Shown piece after piece: positions 55,735 through 64,000 of a stretch of DNA of 64,000 nucleotides. The stretch's first letter is position 1; every line of letters begins with the position of its first letter. This DNA comes from Aegilops tauschii subsp. strangulata (lineage: Eukaryota > Streptophyta > Magnoliopsida > Poales > Poaceae). Location of the stretch: contig NC_053037.3 of the NCBI RefSeq assembly GCF_002575655.3, forward strand, positions 449,531,793 through 449,595,792, written 5' to 3'. The notes below the pieces were generated by a model that saw only the letters and a list, made by a program, of their open reading frames with translations, searched no databases and was not told the origin of the DNA. The translations under genes were made by a program, and so were the position numbers.

Positions 55735-56539
55735 ACGTAGTAGTAACATAGACTAGTAACATATGCATGTTGTACTAGTCCAAGTTACTCACCACTATGA
55801 CCAGCCTAAGCAATGTAACCAAACGTTCCTTACTCTGCCTTGTTATCTCCCCCGGAAACCCAATGCATGGAGCGCAACTACGCGTTGATCAGTCAAGAAA
55901 TCAAAGTCGGCTTGCATGCGAGTTAATACGTGGCCCTGCATGGTAGCTAAAACGGCATCTCTTAGTTGTTTGGATTAATTGTTGCGTTTAGAGACAGAAA
56001 TCGGGGCTTTGATTGGAGGAATGACCGGTCAAGTTTCTCCTTCTCCTCCAATCTGCTTGCACCTTGGTCCCGCTGCATCTTCTAATGTGACTTATTACAC
56101 CTAGAAGGAGGGAGTCGTACGAGATATGGTGGCACACTGACTTAGGTCGAATACAAGTGCCCAAAATTGTGTGCATGTTATAATAAGGATTCACTTAAAA
56201 TAGTACGTGAGCGAACAGAGGGATCAATTGGACAGTGTCCCCGAGCCGTAGCGAGATGTGTGAGGTAAGATACACCACTGGCGCTTTTAATTTTTCTTAT
56301 TAATTTGTTTGTTTCACCCTCTGACTGGTGGGACCCAACGTACTATGTGGAGAGAGGTAAGGTGACTAAGGCTGCATTATTTCTGCACCACTGTGGATAG
56401 TCTTACCACCAAAGCCACATGACACGATTATGATTTAAATCCCAATGACTCCCACACACACACAAAAAACACGGCATGCTTGTCACACGAATGCAGGAAT
56501 GTATAAAAGGTTATTTTCCTCTCGTTGAACATAATGGGA

Positions 56540-56603
56540 GGGTTGTGTAGCTGGTTAGCCTGTTCGCTCATCAAACTTGAGGTCTCGGGTTCGATAACTA
56601 CAC
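56540..56603 (+). other. tRNA-like sequence, right copy
   Basis: Same box A (TAGCTGGTTAG) and box B (GGTTCGATAAC) as 6032-6095. The outer pairing is weaker here. Confidence 0.4.
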
Positions 56604-56760
56604 ATGAGCATAATTCATGCCAGGAGGATTCTTTGACTGATCAAAATGGATGGATACGGAGCTATACGATCTCGTACTGACCTTATAATCACCTCATCAC
56701 GTATAAGCTGTAGCCTCGGCGCTTGTTTTCTAGGGTTTGCACTCTTCACACTCTCTCTAG

Positions 56761-56770
56761 TATATATATA
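56761..56770 (+). promoter_or_regulatory. TATA box of module 2, right copy
   Basis: TATATATATA lies directly before the pyrimidine-rich leader. Confidence 0.5.
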
Positions 56771-56779
56771 CACGCTGGA

Positions 56780-57205
56780 GCCTCAGCACTTGTAGTTGCT
56801 CTCTTCACAATCTCTCACCCCCTCTATATTTAAACAAGACTTCGTTGGCCTCCCTCTCTCACCTCACTGCTGGTCTGCTTGTAGTTGCTCTCTTCACACT
56901 CTCTCACCCTCTCCAGATCTAAACAAGACTTTGTTGGCCTCTCTCTCCCCCCTCATTGTTGGTCAAAGAGCCGGCAGGATCCGTCCGCCAGGAAGGGAAG
57001 GAGGCTTAACGCTGTCGCCGTCAGCGAGGGAGGGAATCCACTACCGGCGCAGCTGTTCACTTTCACCCAGTTGCGGCGCGGGAGGGCCTCCGACCCCTTC
57101 TTCTTCACCGCCGTACATAGTGTGGGTCGAATGGCCTCCGGTCGCCCACCGAACCACACCCCAAGAACCTTAATGTATAATATGCTTATTCCACATGCAT
57201 TGCTC
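56780..57205 (+). other. First-exon module 2, right copy
   Basis: The leader GTTGCTCTCTTCACA..., with a roughly 95 bp leader block duplicated in tandem (56790-56880 and 56881-56975), is followed by GC-rich exon-like sequence to about 57170. The left arm has one leader copy. The leader resembles that of module 1, so the two modules are probably paralogous starts. The peptide is unrecognised. Confidence 0.4.
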
Positions 57206-57254
57206 TAGCTGCATGTGGGCTTTTTCCGCTTCTGCACTCGAATCTAGGTGTTGG

Positions 57255-57720
57255 ATCAAACAGGAAAGTAGTGGGGAAAGTTGTATACCATGAATCTAGG
57301 ACGTGGTTCAAAGAGGAAAGGAAGGGGGGAAAGTAGTGGGGAAAGTTGTATACCATGAATCTAGGACGTGGTTCAAAGAGGAAAGGAAGGGGGGAAAGTA
57401 CTAGTACAGACTGGCAATCCAACATCTACATTGGTCGAAAAGGGAAAACAATGACAAACGCAGTGGGGGAAAGTACTAGTACAGACTGGCAATCCAGCAT
57501 CCAGTAAGGAACTGATCTTTTTGTTTTGGGGGCCAAGGCTTCAAAGAGGAAATGAAGGGGGAAAGTTGTATAGCATGAATCTAGGACGTGGTTCAAAGAG
57601 GAAAGGAATGGGGGAAAGTAGTGGGGAAAGTTGTATCGCATAAATCTAGGACGTGGTTCATAGAGGAAAGGAAGGGGCGGAAGTACTAGTTCAAAAAGGA
57701 AAGGAAGGGACAAGGCTGTA
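57255..57720. repeat. 65 bp minisatellite, about five units
   Basis: Units contain GAATCTAGGACGTGGTTCAA (near 57290, 57357, 57585 and 57645) with GGGGAAAGTAGTGGGGAAAG. A different 30-base piece (GTACTAGTACAGACTGGCAA) occurs twice (57400, 57475). Confidence 0.8.
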
Positions 57721-57921
57721 GAGTTTGAGCAGGACTAGATTTGCTGCGCTCACATAGGGAAAGGTGTCTAAAGATAACAAAAGTGGGACCAACACAAATA
57801 TGCTCTTTGGTTGTTTGTTCTTTGTTGCAACAGACTGTGCATGACCACAGTACATCGATAGATGCACATGGTGCTGGTGCGTCCACTGTCCCGTGCAACT
57901 CATTAGCTGTTGTTAATCTAA

Positions 57922-58234
57922 GGCCCTGTTTGGCTAAAAACTCCCTAGTCCCTACCTGCTTGGTTCCAGGGACTAAACATGGACTAGAGGTTATTAAATG
58001 GCATGCTAAAAGACCATGTTACCCCTAGTAAGGAACTAATACAGACAAGGTGCGATGCGTGGCAGGGGCAACAGTTGGAAAAAGTCCCAAAAAGACTCTC
58101 CCTCTGGGTCTTCTTTCTTTAGTCCCAAATGCCCACTTTTAGTCCCTAAAAGTCCCTCCTGTTTGGTTTAGATGGGACTGACATGGAGTTTTTTTAGTCC
58201 CTTCACCAAAATGTCCCTATAAACAAGCACCCTC
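57922..58234. mobile_element. Tourist-like (PIF/Harbinger-type) MITE
   Basis: Starts GGCCCTGTTTGGCTAAAAAC and ends GTCCCTATAAACAAGCACCC, flanked by TAA (57919-57921 and 58235-58237). Internal TAGTCCC motifs are inverted about the centre. Confidence 0.7.
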
Positions 58235-58579
58235 TAATAATGCCGCTGGAAAATTGATGCAATGCCATAGTTAAAAGCAAATTACATGTTTAACGAATTT
58301 TATTGTTAATATAATCTCTCTGTTAATATTAATCAATGCCACCATTTGAGAAATGCTACTGTCTTGCTTTCTTTCCCATTTAGATAAGGTAGATGCTTCT
58401 TTTTGTTGCCTTCTATGTCATCCACCGTTATTGACCACTAGTTGTTTCCATTGCACCTCTGTGTAAACAGGGTTATCTACTTCACCTCGTTCCCATTGTG
58501 ACCTTTTGTTGCATTGCACAAAACACTTTTGTTTTAAGAGTGTTTTGTGCAGTTCAACCAATATGTCACACCGACAACG
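58235..58579. other. Intron-like sequence upstream of the exon cassettes
   Basis: AT-rich and without a gene. It has an inverted repeat around 58515-58560 (CAAAACACTTTTGTTTTAAGAGTGTTTTG). Confidence 0.4.
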
Positions 58580-60085
58580 TTGCTTGATTGCTTGATCTTA
58601 GTGGAACTGCACAAGAGGAGATCTTACTTCCTATCCGTGTTGGCAAATTTGGTTCAGATCTTCTTCTTTTGAGTTGTTTGAATTCCGCGTCATGAGAGGT
58701 CAGTACTAGCCTTCTTTCACATGATTCTTCAGTGTGCTTTCTATGTTGTGCTACTTGCACGGTAATGTTGCTTGATTTTAGTGAACTGCACAGATGGAGA
58801 CAAGACTTCCAATCTGTATGTGCACCGCAATATCCCATTGAGGTAAGATAAGGATATTTCACAACTGTTGCCCTGTATTTTGCCACTTTCATCAGAAAAT
58901 TAATGTCATTGTTTAGTGCTATACTTGTGCAACCTGATTGACATGCCAAATCTTACATTGGAGGCGAAGCTTGTCTATTATTGAACCAAGTGATGAAGGG
59001 CAAGAACAAGCGGAAGAAAAACAAAAATAAACTCCTGGTGCTGTAATGAAGCACTGGAACTGTGATGACACAAGTAATGATATAATTTTGCATCTTAATT
59101 TATTGCTATGGCTGGAACGAGCAATTGTTTTGCCACTGATTTGATGCCACTCTTAATGTAGTACGTAATTATCTCTACTTGTGCAAACAGGGATCTTCTT
59201 TGAAGATACCATATATTTTAGTGGAACTGCACAAGAAGATGGTGGAAACATTAATCTAATCGAGGAGTATATAGTAAGCATGGCCACCACAGTAGATAGC
59301 AACAGATGGTTCCGGAGAAGTGCTTCATCTGTATGCCCTACACAATAAGCCTCCTAACGAAGGTTGGTACTCGCCCACTGCTTTCATCCATATGATTGAG
59401 CTTTGTCAACTCTATTGGTGTTGTGCTACTGTTTAGATACTGTCATCAAAAAGTGGTATTGTCCTTGAGAAGTGCTTCATCTGTGCTGTTTTAAATATTT
59501 CCTTTCCTTTTTTTCAAGCAAACAGGGATGCTAGCATTTAGTTATCCTCTTGTCTTTGCACAACAGGATCATTCTCCTTTGAAAAAGAATATGGAGTACG
59601 TGAAGTGACTAGTTCCGATTATGCCAGGATGAAGAAGCCCTGTCTATCTTCTCATCAGAAGGAGCAGTTGAAGGATGGTTACATTACCCCCCACAAGACC
59701 AAACTAACTTCAGCTCAGAAGGACTGATAAATCTCCATTTTCTTGCTGTGATGCGCGAGTACAATGTTGTTCTAGGATTCTTTCCGGTGAGTTCCATTGT
59801 TCTAAAAGTGTGCTCTACATGGACCATGTAGCTGCCTGTTTAAACTGTCAATTCATAGTACAGTTTGCTTTATACTAATCACTTTTTTTGTATTTGTGCA
59901 AACAGGGGTGCTCAGCTTGATTTCAATGGGAACTGCACAAAATGTTCATGAATACATCGAATCATTTATTTCCACCACAAGAAAGGAGGTGCCAATAAGT
60001 TCAAGGCGTTGCAGCATATAAGGGCGAAATCATACAAGCTACGCGCTAATTTGGTTGATTTTGGTGGAACTGATCAAAAAGAATA
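58580..60085 (+). pseudogene. Array of short exon-like cassettes with a B3-domain-like piece
   Basis: At least five segments share a core TTTTAGTGGAACTGCACAA (near 58600, 58775, 59217, 59925 and 60060). Three are preceded by a perfect acceptor TTGTGCAAACAG and start GGATGCT or GGATCTT, and several are followed by GTAAGA or GTCAGT donors. At 59567-59786 the frame reads ...SSDYARMKKPCLSS, then KDGYITPHKTKLTSAQ, two stops, and (after a one-base shift) FLAVMREYNVVLGFFP before GTGAGT. That pattern matches, from memory, the inter-domain linker and start of the second B3 domain of grass REM-type B3 proteins. No first B3 domain is visible. Most likely a degenerate, exon-amplified B3 gene relic. Confidence 0.45.
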
Positions 60086-60438
60086 GCTAGTTTATTTAGC
60101 ACGAGGTGCCATGTCAATGTCTGAACTGATGGCAAACCCTGCCCATTCCACAATCATAGGCATTTGATATTTTGGAATGGGAAAACCTTGTCAAATTTTG
60201 CTCATTGATTTTAGCAAGAAGACATGCGTTTGATATTTTCGAATGGGACGCCCTTTGCTGTCAGCAGCGTCGATCCATCTTTTCTTTATTCTTTAGTTGT
60301 GAAGTAAATATTGGCTCTGACATGTGAATCGCGAGATGCATAATCATCGATTGTTTTGAAAGTTCTCTATGAATTGCCAGGCCTGTGTGTTTGATTGCAA
60401 TGTACATGAATGCTAAAAAGCTGCTCAAACTCTTTGTA

Positions 60439-60565
60439 CTCCTTCTGTTCCTTTTTACTTCGCACATTGTGAAAGTGCATACTTTTTTTCTATAAGATTG
60501 GTCAAAGTAGAGATACTTTAACTGCAGACCAAACTTGTATGCAGACTAGAAAGGACCGAAGGGAT
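60439..60565. mobile_element. Stowaway-like MITE
   Basis: CTCCTTCTGTTCCTTTTTAC at one end and AAGGACCGAAGGGA at the other, flanked by TA. Confidence 0.55.
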
Positions 60566-60829
60566 TACATGTGAAACTGCTGCAAACAAGGTGATCACCC
60601 TGGGAATAATGCTAGTACGTATTGTTTTGCATGTTCGTCCAATGCCAGTGATACAAGAATTCGAACTAATCGAAATAAATTCATTCATACATGGTTGGAT
60701 TTCATAAAAACATGCCAGATTTCATTACGTTTCATACACTCTTCAACTAGAAAGGGGTGCGATGGAGGTATTTTTAATTAACCGAAGCTACCCACCTGTG
60801 TCCGGCTGAGCCGAACAGAAGCTTCAGTG
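60566..60829. other. Short gene-free spacer
   Basis: AT-rich sequence with a small inverted repeat near 60784-60825 (GAAGCT...AGCTTC). Nothing else seen. Confidence 0.4.
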
Positions 60830-60921
60830 ACTTAACTGCAGGTGCAGTGGCATAACTGACATGTGGCACAGATGCCTGTTGGGCCCACGTGTCAGTCAGT
60901 CAACTGCACCAGCAGTTAAGT
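60830..60921. repeat. Fold-back hairpin of about 92 bp
   Basis: ACTTAACTGCAGGTGCAGT pairs with ACTGCACCAGCAGTTAAGT and, further in, ACTGACATGTGG pairs with CCACGTGTCAGT around a short loop. Confidence 0.75.
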
Positions 60922-60989
60922 AGAAGCAGCGTCCTTCTCCAACATAGCTCTCCGACTCCACGTCGCCGACAAGAAGCTAACCGGCCGTC

Positions 60990-61468
60990 AGTGGTCAACC
61001 CACCTAGCTTGTCATAGCAATTAGGGCAACTAGGAGCCCAATGATCAGGATCCCCACATGACAAACACCTTTCTTCTTGTCATTCTTCTTCTTGAAGTTC
61101 GCGTGTTGCATAGCCATGTTCTTCCCATCAAACTTTGCTTTACCATCAAACTTACCCTTGTTCTTGAACTTGTGGGGCTGGAAGTTCTTCTTCTGTACCA
61201 GATTGGCACTAGATCCTCCCTCAATTCCTCGAGCACGTGTGTCCTTTGCTCTCGCCTTTTCCTCCACATCAAGAGTGCCAATGAGATCCACGAAGGAGGA
61301 AGCTTAGTGATGATACCTCCGGCAACAAACTTGTCTGGTAGCATACAACTGAAGTGCTCAAGTTCTCTAGCAAATGACTGTATCTCATGAGCTTGCTCAA
61401 CCACGGAGCGCTCTTCAATCATCCTGTAATCATAGAATTGCTCCATGATGTACAGCTCAGTGCCAGCA
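60990..61468 (-). pseudogene. Ty1/copia gag fragment (decayed)
   Basis: On the minus strand it reads ...YIMEQFYDYRMIEERSVVEQ, IQSFARELEHF, LPDKFVAGGIITKLPPSW, typical copia gag. After an internal deletion the frame jumps to LIGTLDVEEKARAKD and a Lys-rich stretch, then a zinc knuckle whose frame is broken after CHVG. No LTR or pol is nearby. It abuts the 3' side of the small gene at 61517. Confidence 0.8.
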
Positions 61469-61516
61469 ACCGGAGGGTAGCAGCGGTGGCCTTACTTGGA
61501 CCCGAGCGGCAGCGAC

Positions 61517-62227
61517 CTACTGTGTTCTACTCTTCCTCGTTTTCTGTGTGGCGCGGCCTCGTTGGCAGCGGGGCGGGGCCTCGGCGGAGCCGGCGATGTG
61601 CTCTATCTCGTTGCCGGCGGGCAGCGCCTCGGCGGAGCGAGGGAAATCCTCCCCCTCGTTGCCGGCAGGGTGGGGCCTCGGCGGAGCGGCGGTGTCCTCT
61701 GCCTCGTTGTTGGCACCGCGGTGCCTCGGCGGAGCAGGGACTCGTCGACACCAGCGGAGCGGGGACTCGTCGGAGCCGGCATTGTCCTCTGCCTCGTCCT
61801 CGGTCTCGCCAAACAGTGCCTCGCCCGCTTCATCGCCCTCTTTATAGGTGGTCGCAGCCTCCGCCACCCGCATGCAGTACCGCCAGTGCTCGAGGCGGCC
61901 CTCGCGGGCGGAGCGGTACGAGTTGAGCAGCGCCTCCTGCTCCGCCCGCTCTGCGGCGATCTGCTCCCCCGCCTGCAGGTGCTCCTGGAGGAGATGGTGG
62001 TTGTAGGCGGCATCGGCCTGCGCCTCCCGGAACTGCTCCTCACGCTTCTGCCTCACCGTGTCCATATATTGGGCACGGGCCTCGCCAATGGTCATGGTGC
62101 AATGCACCGGCGAGGATGGCGCGGAGGAGGGGGTTGGCGCCGGATCGTCGACTACCATGTTCTCCATTGGGACGTCGTCATCCTCCGGCTGCCTGCCGGC
62201 CAGCCAGTCGGCAGCAATGGCTGCCAT
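61517..62227 (-). CDS. Unrecognised 236-residue acidic protein
   Basis: Open from ATG 62227 (MAAIAADWLAGRQ) to the stop at 61517. Residues 40-140 are helical and Glu/Arg/Ala-rich (ARAQYMDTVRQKREEQ, LLNSYRSAREGRLEHW), suggesting a coiled coil. The C-terminal 90 residues are three to four repeats of about 16 residues (EAEDTAAPP, EGEDFPRSAEAL, EIEHIAGSAEAP), encoded by 49-51 bp tandem DNA units. An upstream ATG at 62283 has a better context (CCACCATGG) but is one base out of frame, so either the real start is 62227 or a 1-base deletion has occurred. A TATATAAA box lies at 62356-62363. No family recognised; it may be a transposon-associated gene. Confidence 0.5.
   Translation of the reverse strand: MAAIAADWLAGRQPEDDDVPMENMVVDDPAPTPSSAPSSPVHCTMTIGEARAQYMDTVRQKREEQFREAQADAAYNHHLLQEHLQAGEQIAAERAEQEALLNSYRSAREGRLEHWRYCMRVAEAATTYKEGDEAGEALFGETEDEAEDNAGSDESPLRWCRRVPAPPRHRGANNEAEDTAAPPRPHPAGNEGEDFPRSAEALPAGNEIEHIAGSAEAPPRCQRGRATQKTRKSRTQ
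61560..61770. repeat. 49-51 bp tandem repeats in the small gene
   Basis: Units start CCTCGGCGGAGC (near 61580, 61629, 61676 and 61724). Confidence 0.75.
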
Positions 62228-62355
62228 CTCCTTGTGGTCCGCCGTCCCCCGTCCCGAAGAGCGCTGGAGCGCGAGGAAGCCATGGTGGGCAGTAGTGGTG
62301 TGGACAAGAGAATAAGAACGAATGCGGATGACTACGGCTATGGCCCCCGCAATAG

Positions 62356-62363
62356 TTTATATA
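62356..62363 (-). promoter_or_regulatory. TATA box of the small gene
   Basis: CTATATAAAC on the minus strand, 73 bases before ATG 62283 and 129 before ATG 62227. Confidence 0.6.
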
Positions 62364-62429
62364 GCAATGGTGGGCGGCGGAGGGATGGACGTGTGGCGCC
62401 GGAGTAACCGCCTCGGCAACCGCGTATCA

Positions 62430-62840
62430 TTAATGTGGGCGGCAGAAGGACGGACGGACGGCACTTGTGCCGTTTGAAGGCGGAGCAACCGCATGCACCG
62501 GGAAGCGGGGCGGGCGGCGCTGACCATTTCGGGCGGAAAGCACGCGCGGGCGAGGGAGGCGGTCTGGGTGGGCCAGGGCAGTCAGACTCGTGCTTGGCAG
62601 CGGGTCGGTCCAGTAGCCGGACATGCTGGCTCGCCAGCTACCTCGCCGAGCTGAGCGACGACAATCAGACGATGGGCGTAGCTTCCGACAAGGAGCTGGC
62701 GCCACTGTCCAAGCCGGTTCACGCCGTGTTCACCATAGAGCAGGTGCGGCCGCACTTCGGCGCCCTAATGGCGGAAGAGCTACCAGCTCAGGAGGACCTG
62801 TGCTGCAACCTCCGTCTCCTCAACAAGCACCGGTGAACAA
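62430..62840 (+). other. GC-rich segment with open frame, including a third copy of palindrome-arm sequence
   Basis: Bases about 62500-62620 (GCGCTGACCATTTCGGGCGG, GGTCTGGGTGGGCCAGG) match 55.07-55.18 kb and 7.12-7.24 kb. The plus frame 62435-62836 ends ...HAVFTIEQVRPHFGALMAEEL, a plausible gene fragment but unrecognised. Confidence 0.35.
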
Positions 62841-62899
62841 GCGAACGACAATGCCGTCACGGACATGTGGCCCTATGATCCTGGCTTCCCGAATGACCA

Positions 62900-64000
62900 G
62901 CGGGCGCTGTATTAGACCATCGTTGTCCTTCGAGTTGTTGCGCTCGTCGTGGCGCCGCCGTCTCGCGTTGTCAACATGTTCAACGGACATGAGGATGAGG
63001 AGATGACTTTACTTGAAGAGGATGACAGTGGGGACCTACCAGGGCCATAGCCGCACGTACGCAAGTGCCTCCTTATTAGTATATAAAACTATTATTTTTC
63101 CTTCCTCCTGGTTTCCTGACATCACGGTCCCACACCATTGTCAACCTATGTAGTCAATAAACGAGAGAATTGCGCAAGAAGCGGCCAACAGCTGGGACCA
63201 AGCAGCTCGAGCAGTATTTGTGTTTTTGAGGTGTGAGCACTGCAGAGTTTTTCTTGAGCGATGTCTAGCCCAGATATTAATTTTTCTCCTCTGAACAACA
63301 ACGAAAACATCGCTACAGCTATTAACTGGGCGGGTTGTGGCCCGTCTAGCCCAGGCCAGGTATCCAGCCCATATATTATATTTTTTCAAGCTGAAAATGG
63401 CTAGCCCATCTATACCCAGGCAAGGTCAAGTTGTTATTCTCCGCCCCGCTGGGCTGCAAATCCTTCCTAGGAGGGATGCAATAGGCTTAACAAGAAAATG
63501 GGCTTTAAGAAATAATAAATGGGATGTAATTATAAAAACTGGGCAGTAACTATGAAAAATGCACCAAACACGTAATTACTTTATAAAATATTATTTTTGG
63601 ATATTGAAAATTTTAATTTCATTAATTGTTGCGAGCGCAATGTTTCGTTGCATTTTTACGTAATATAAATTTATATTGAAATTGTATTTAATCTGACTAG
63701 AAATATCGGGATAAAAATATTTCGGATCCCATAAAAATGTGGGAAATTTTATTGAATTCTGTTTTGAACGGTTGGTTGAAATGGGTTGTACTTTTAATAA
63801 ACTGTAAATGGGCTGTAGTAAATTCCATTAGAATTCAAAAATTGACTGCACATTCTTACAAATCTCAAATGGGCTATAAGTTAGCTGCCACACACTTGTG
63901 GCCTTACTAAGTTGACGCGTCCCCTAAAAAAAAAGAGGTCACGTGTATGCAAGGCTTTGTCAACTTATAGTCAACACACGGTTTTAGCAGCAGTGGCCGT
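62900..64000. mobile_element. Second member of the CACTA-like repeat family seen at 1-1300 (truncated by window end)
   Basis: CGTTGTCAACATGTTCAACG, GCAAGTGCCTCCTTATTA (63062) and, at 63895-64000, CTTACTAAGTTGACG and GGCTTTGTCAACTTA match 300-330, 390-410 and 600-700. Between them is an AT-rich stretch (63300-63900) with repeated ATGGGCT motifs and no gene. Confidence 0.55.

Larger units (their letters stand above)
52550..57430 (+). repeat. Right arm of the large inverted repeat
   Basis: Reverse complement of 17518 to 5297 minus the LTR element. It retains the uninterrupted target site of the LTR element (CTCCA, 53374-53378) and an empty TA site for the left Stowaway (54859-54860). Right-only features are a Stowaway at 54568, a duplicated promoter block at 54108-54355, and a tandem leader duplication at 56.79-56.98 kb. 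Confidence 0.85.

Overview
This window looks like repeat-dense genomic DNA of a large-genome grass, most likely a Triticeae species (wheat, Aegilops or a relative). The evidence is GT-AG spliced, decayed transposon genes, CACTA elements with three-base target duplications, Tat-lineage Ty3/gypsy retrotransposons, Stowaway and Tourist MITEs, and long GC-rich exons. I see no intact conserved housekeeping gene. Almost everything is mobile DNA in nested layers, plus an unusual inverted duplication of a low-copy, gene-like segment.

Layout. Bases 1-2813 are the right-hand part of a non-autonomous CACTA-like element rich in direct repeats. Bases 2814-5296 are the right part of a second CACTA-like element (called E1 here), with decayed exons and a GGCC-rich subterminal array. 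Bases 5297-17518 are the left arm of a large inverted repeat. It is interrupted by a 7.2 kb LTR element without pol (8689-15878, minus orientation) that keeps only an antisense gene. At 17519 a third CACTA-like element (E2, same TIR family as E1) begins. E2 is split by an 11.7 kb CACTA transposon (18272-29930, TSD TAC) carrying a TNP2-type transposase pseudogene and an En/Spm-type second gene ending in a Ulp1/C48-like protease domain. E2 is split again by a 13.9 kb Tat-lineage gypsy retrotransposon (31571-45439, TSD ATTCT) with gag, pol and an antisense gene. The remaining E2 exons, several tandemly repeated, run to about 49.8 kb. Bases 49.8-52.5 kb have no recognisable gene.

Bases 52550 to about 57430 are the right arm, the reverse complement of 17518 to 5297 without the LTR element. 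Each arm carries two TATA-box/first-exon modules pointing outward, away from the 35 kb spacer. The right arm continues into a 65 bp minisatellite, a Tourist MITE, and a run of short repeated exon-like cassettes that includes a piece resembling a REM-type B3-domain protein (58.6-60.1 kb). Then come a hairpin, a decayed copia gag fragment, a short minus-strand gene of unknown function with a good TATA box (61.5-62.3 kb), and a return to the repeat family that opens the window (62.9-64.0 kb).

Relations. Comparing the arms gives reciprocal empty sites for the LTR element and for two Stowaway MITEs, so these insertions post-date the duplication. The LTR element landed directly upstream of the left copy's TATA box. 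Both Tat-type elements have the same geometry: an antisense gene starting close to the 3' LTR. Most premature stops in the transposon genes are TAG, many explicable as CAG to TAG or CTGG to CTAG changes, as expected from deamination at CHG-methylated cytosines. Assignments rest on reading the sequence and on motif memory only; family names from repeat databases were not checked.
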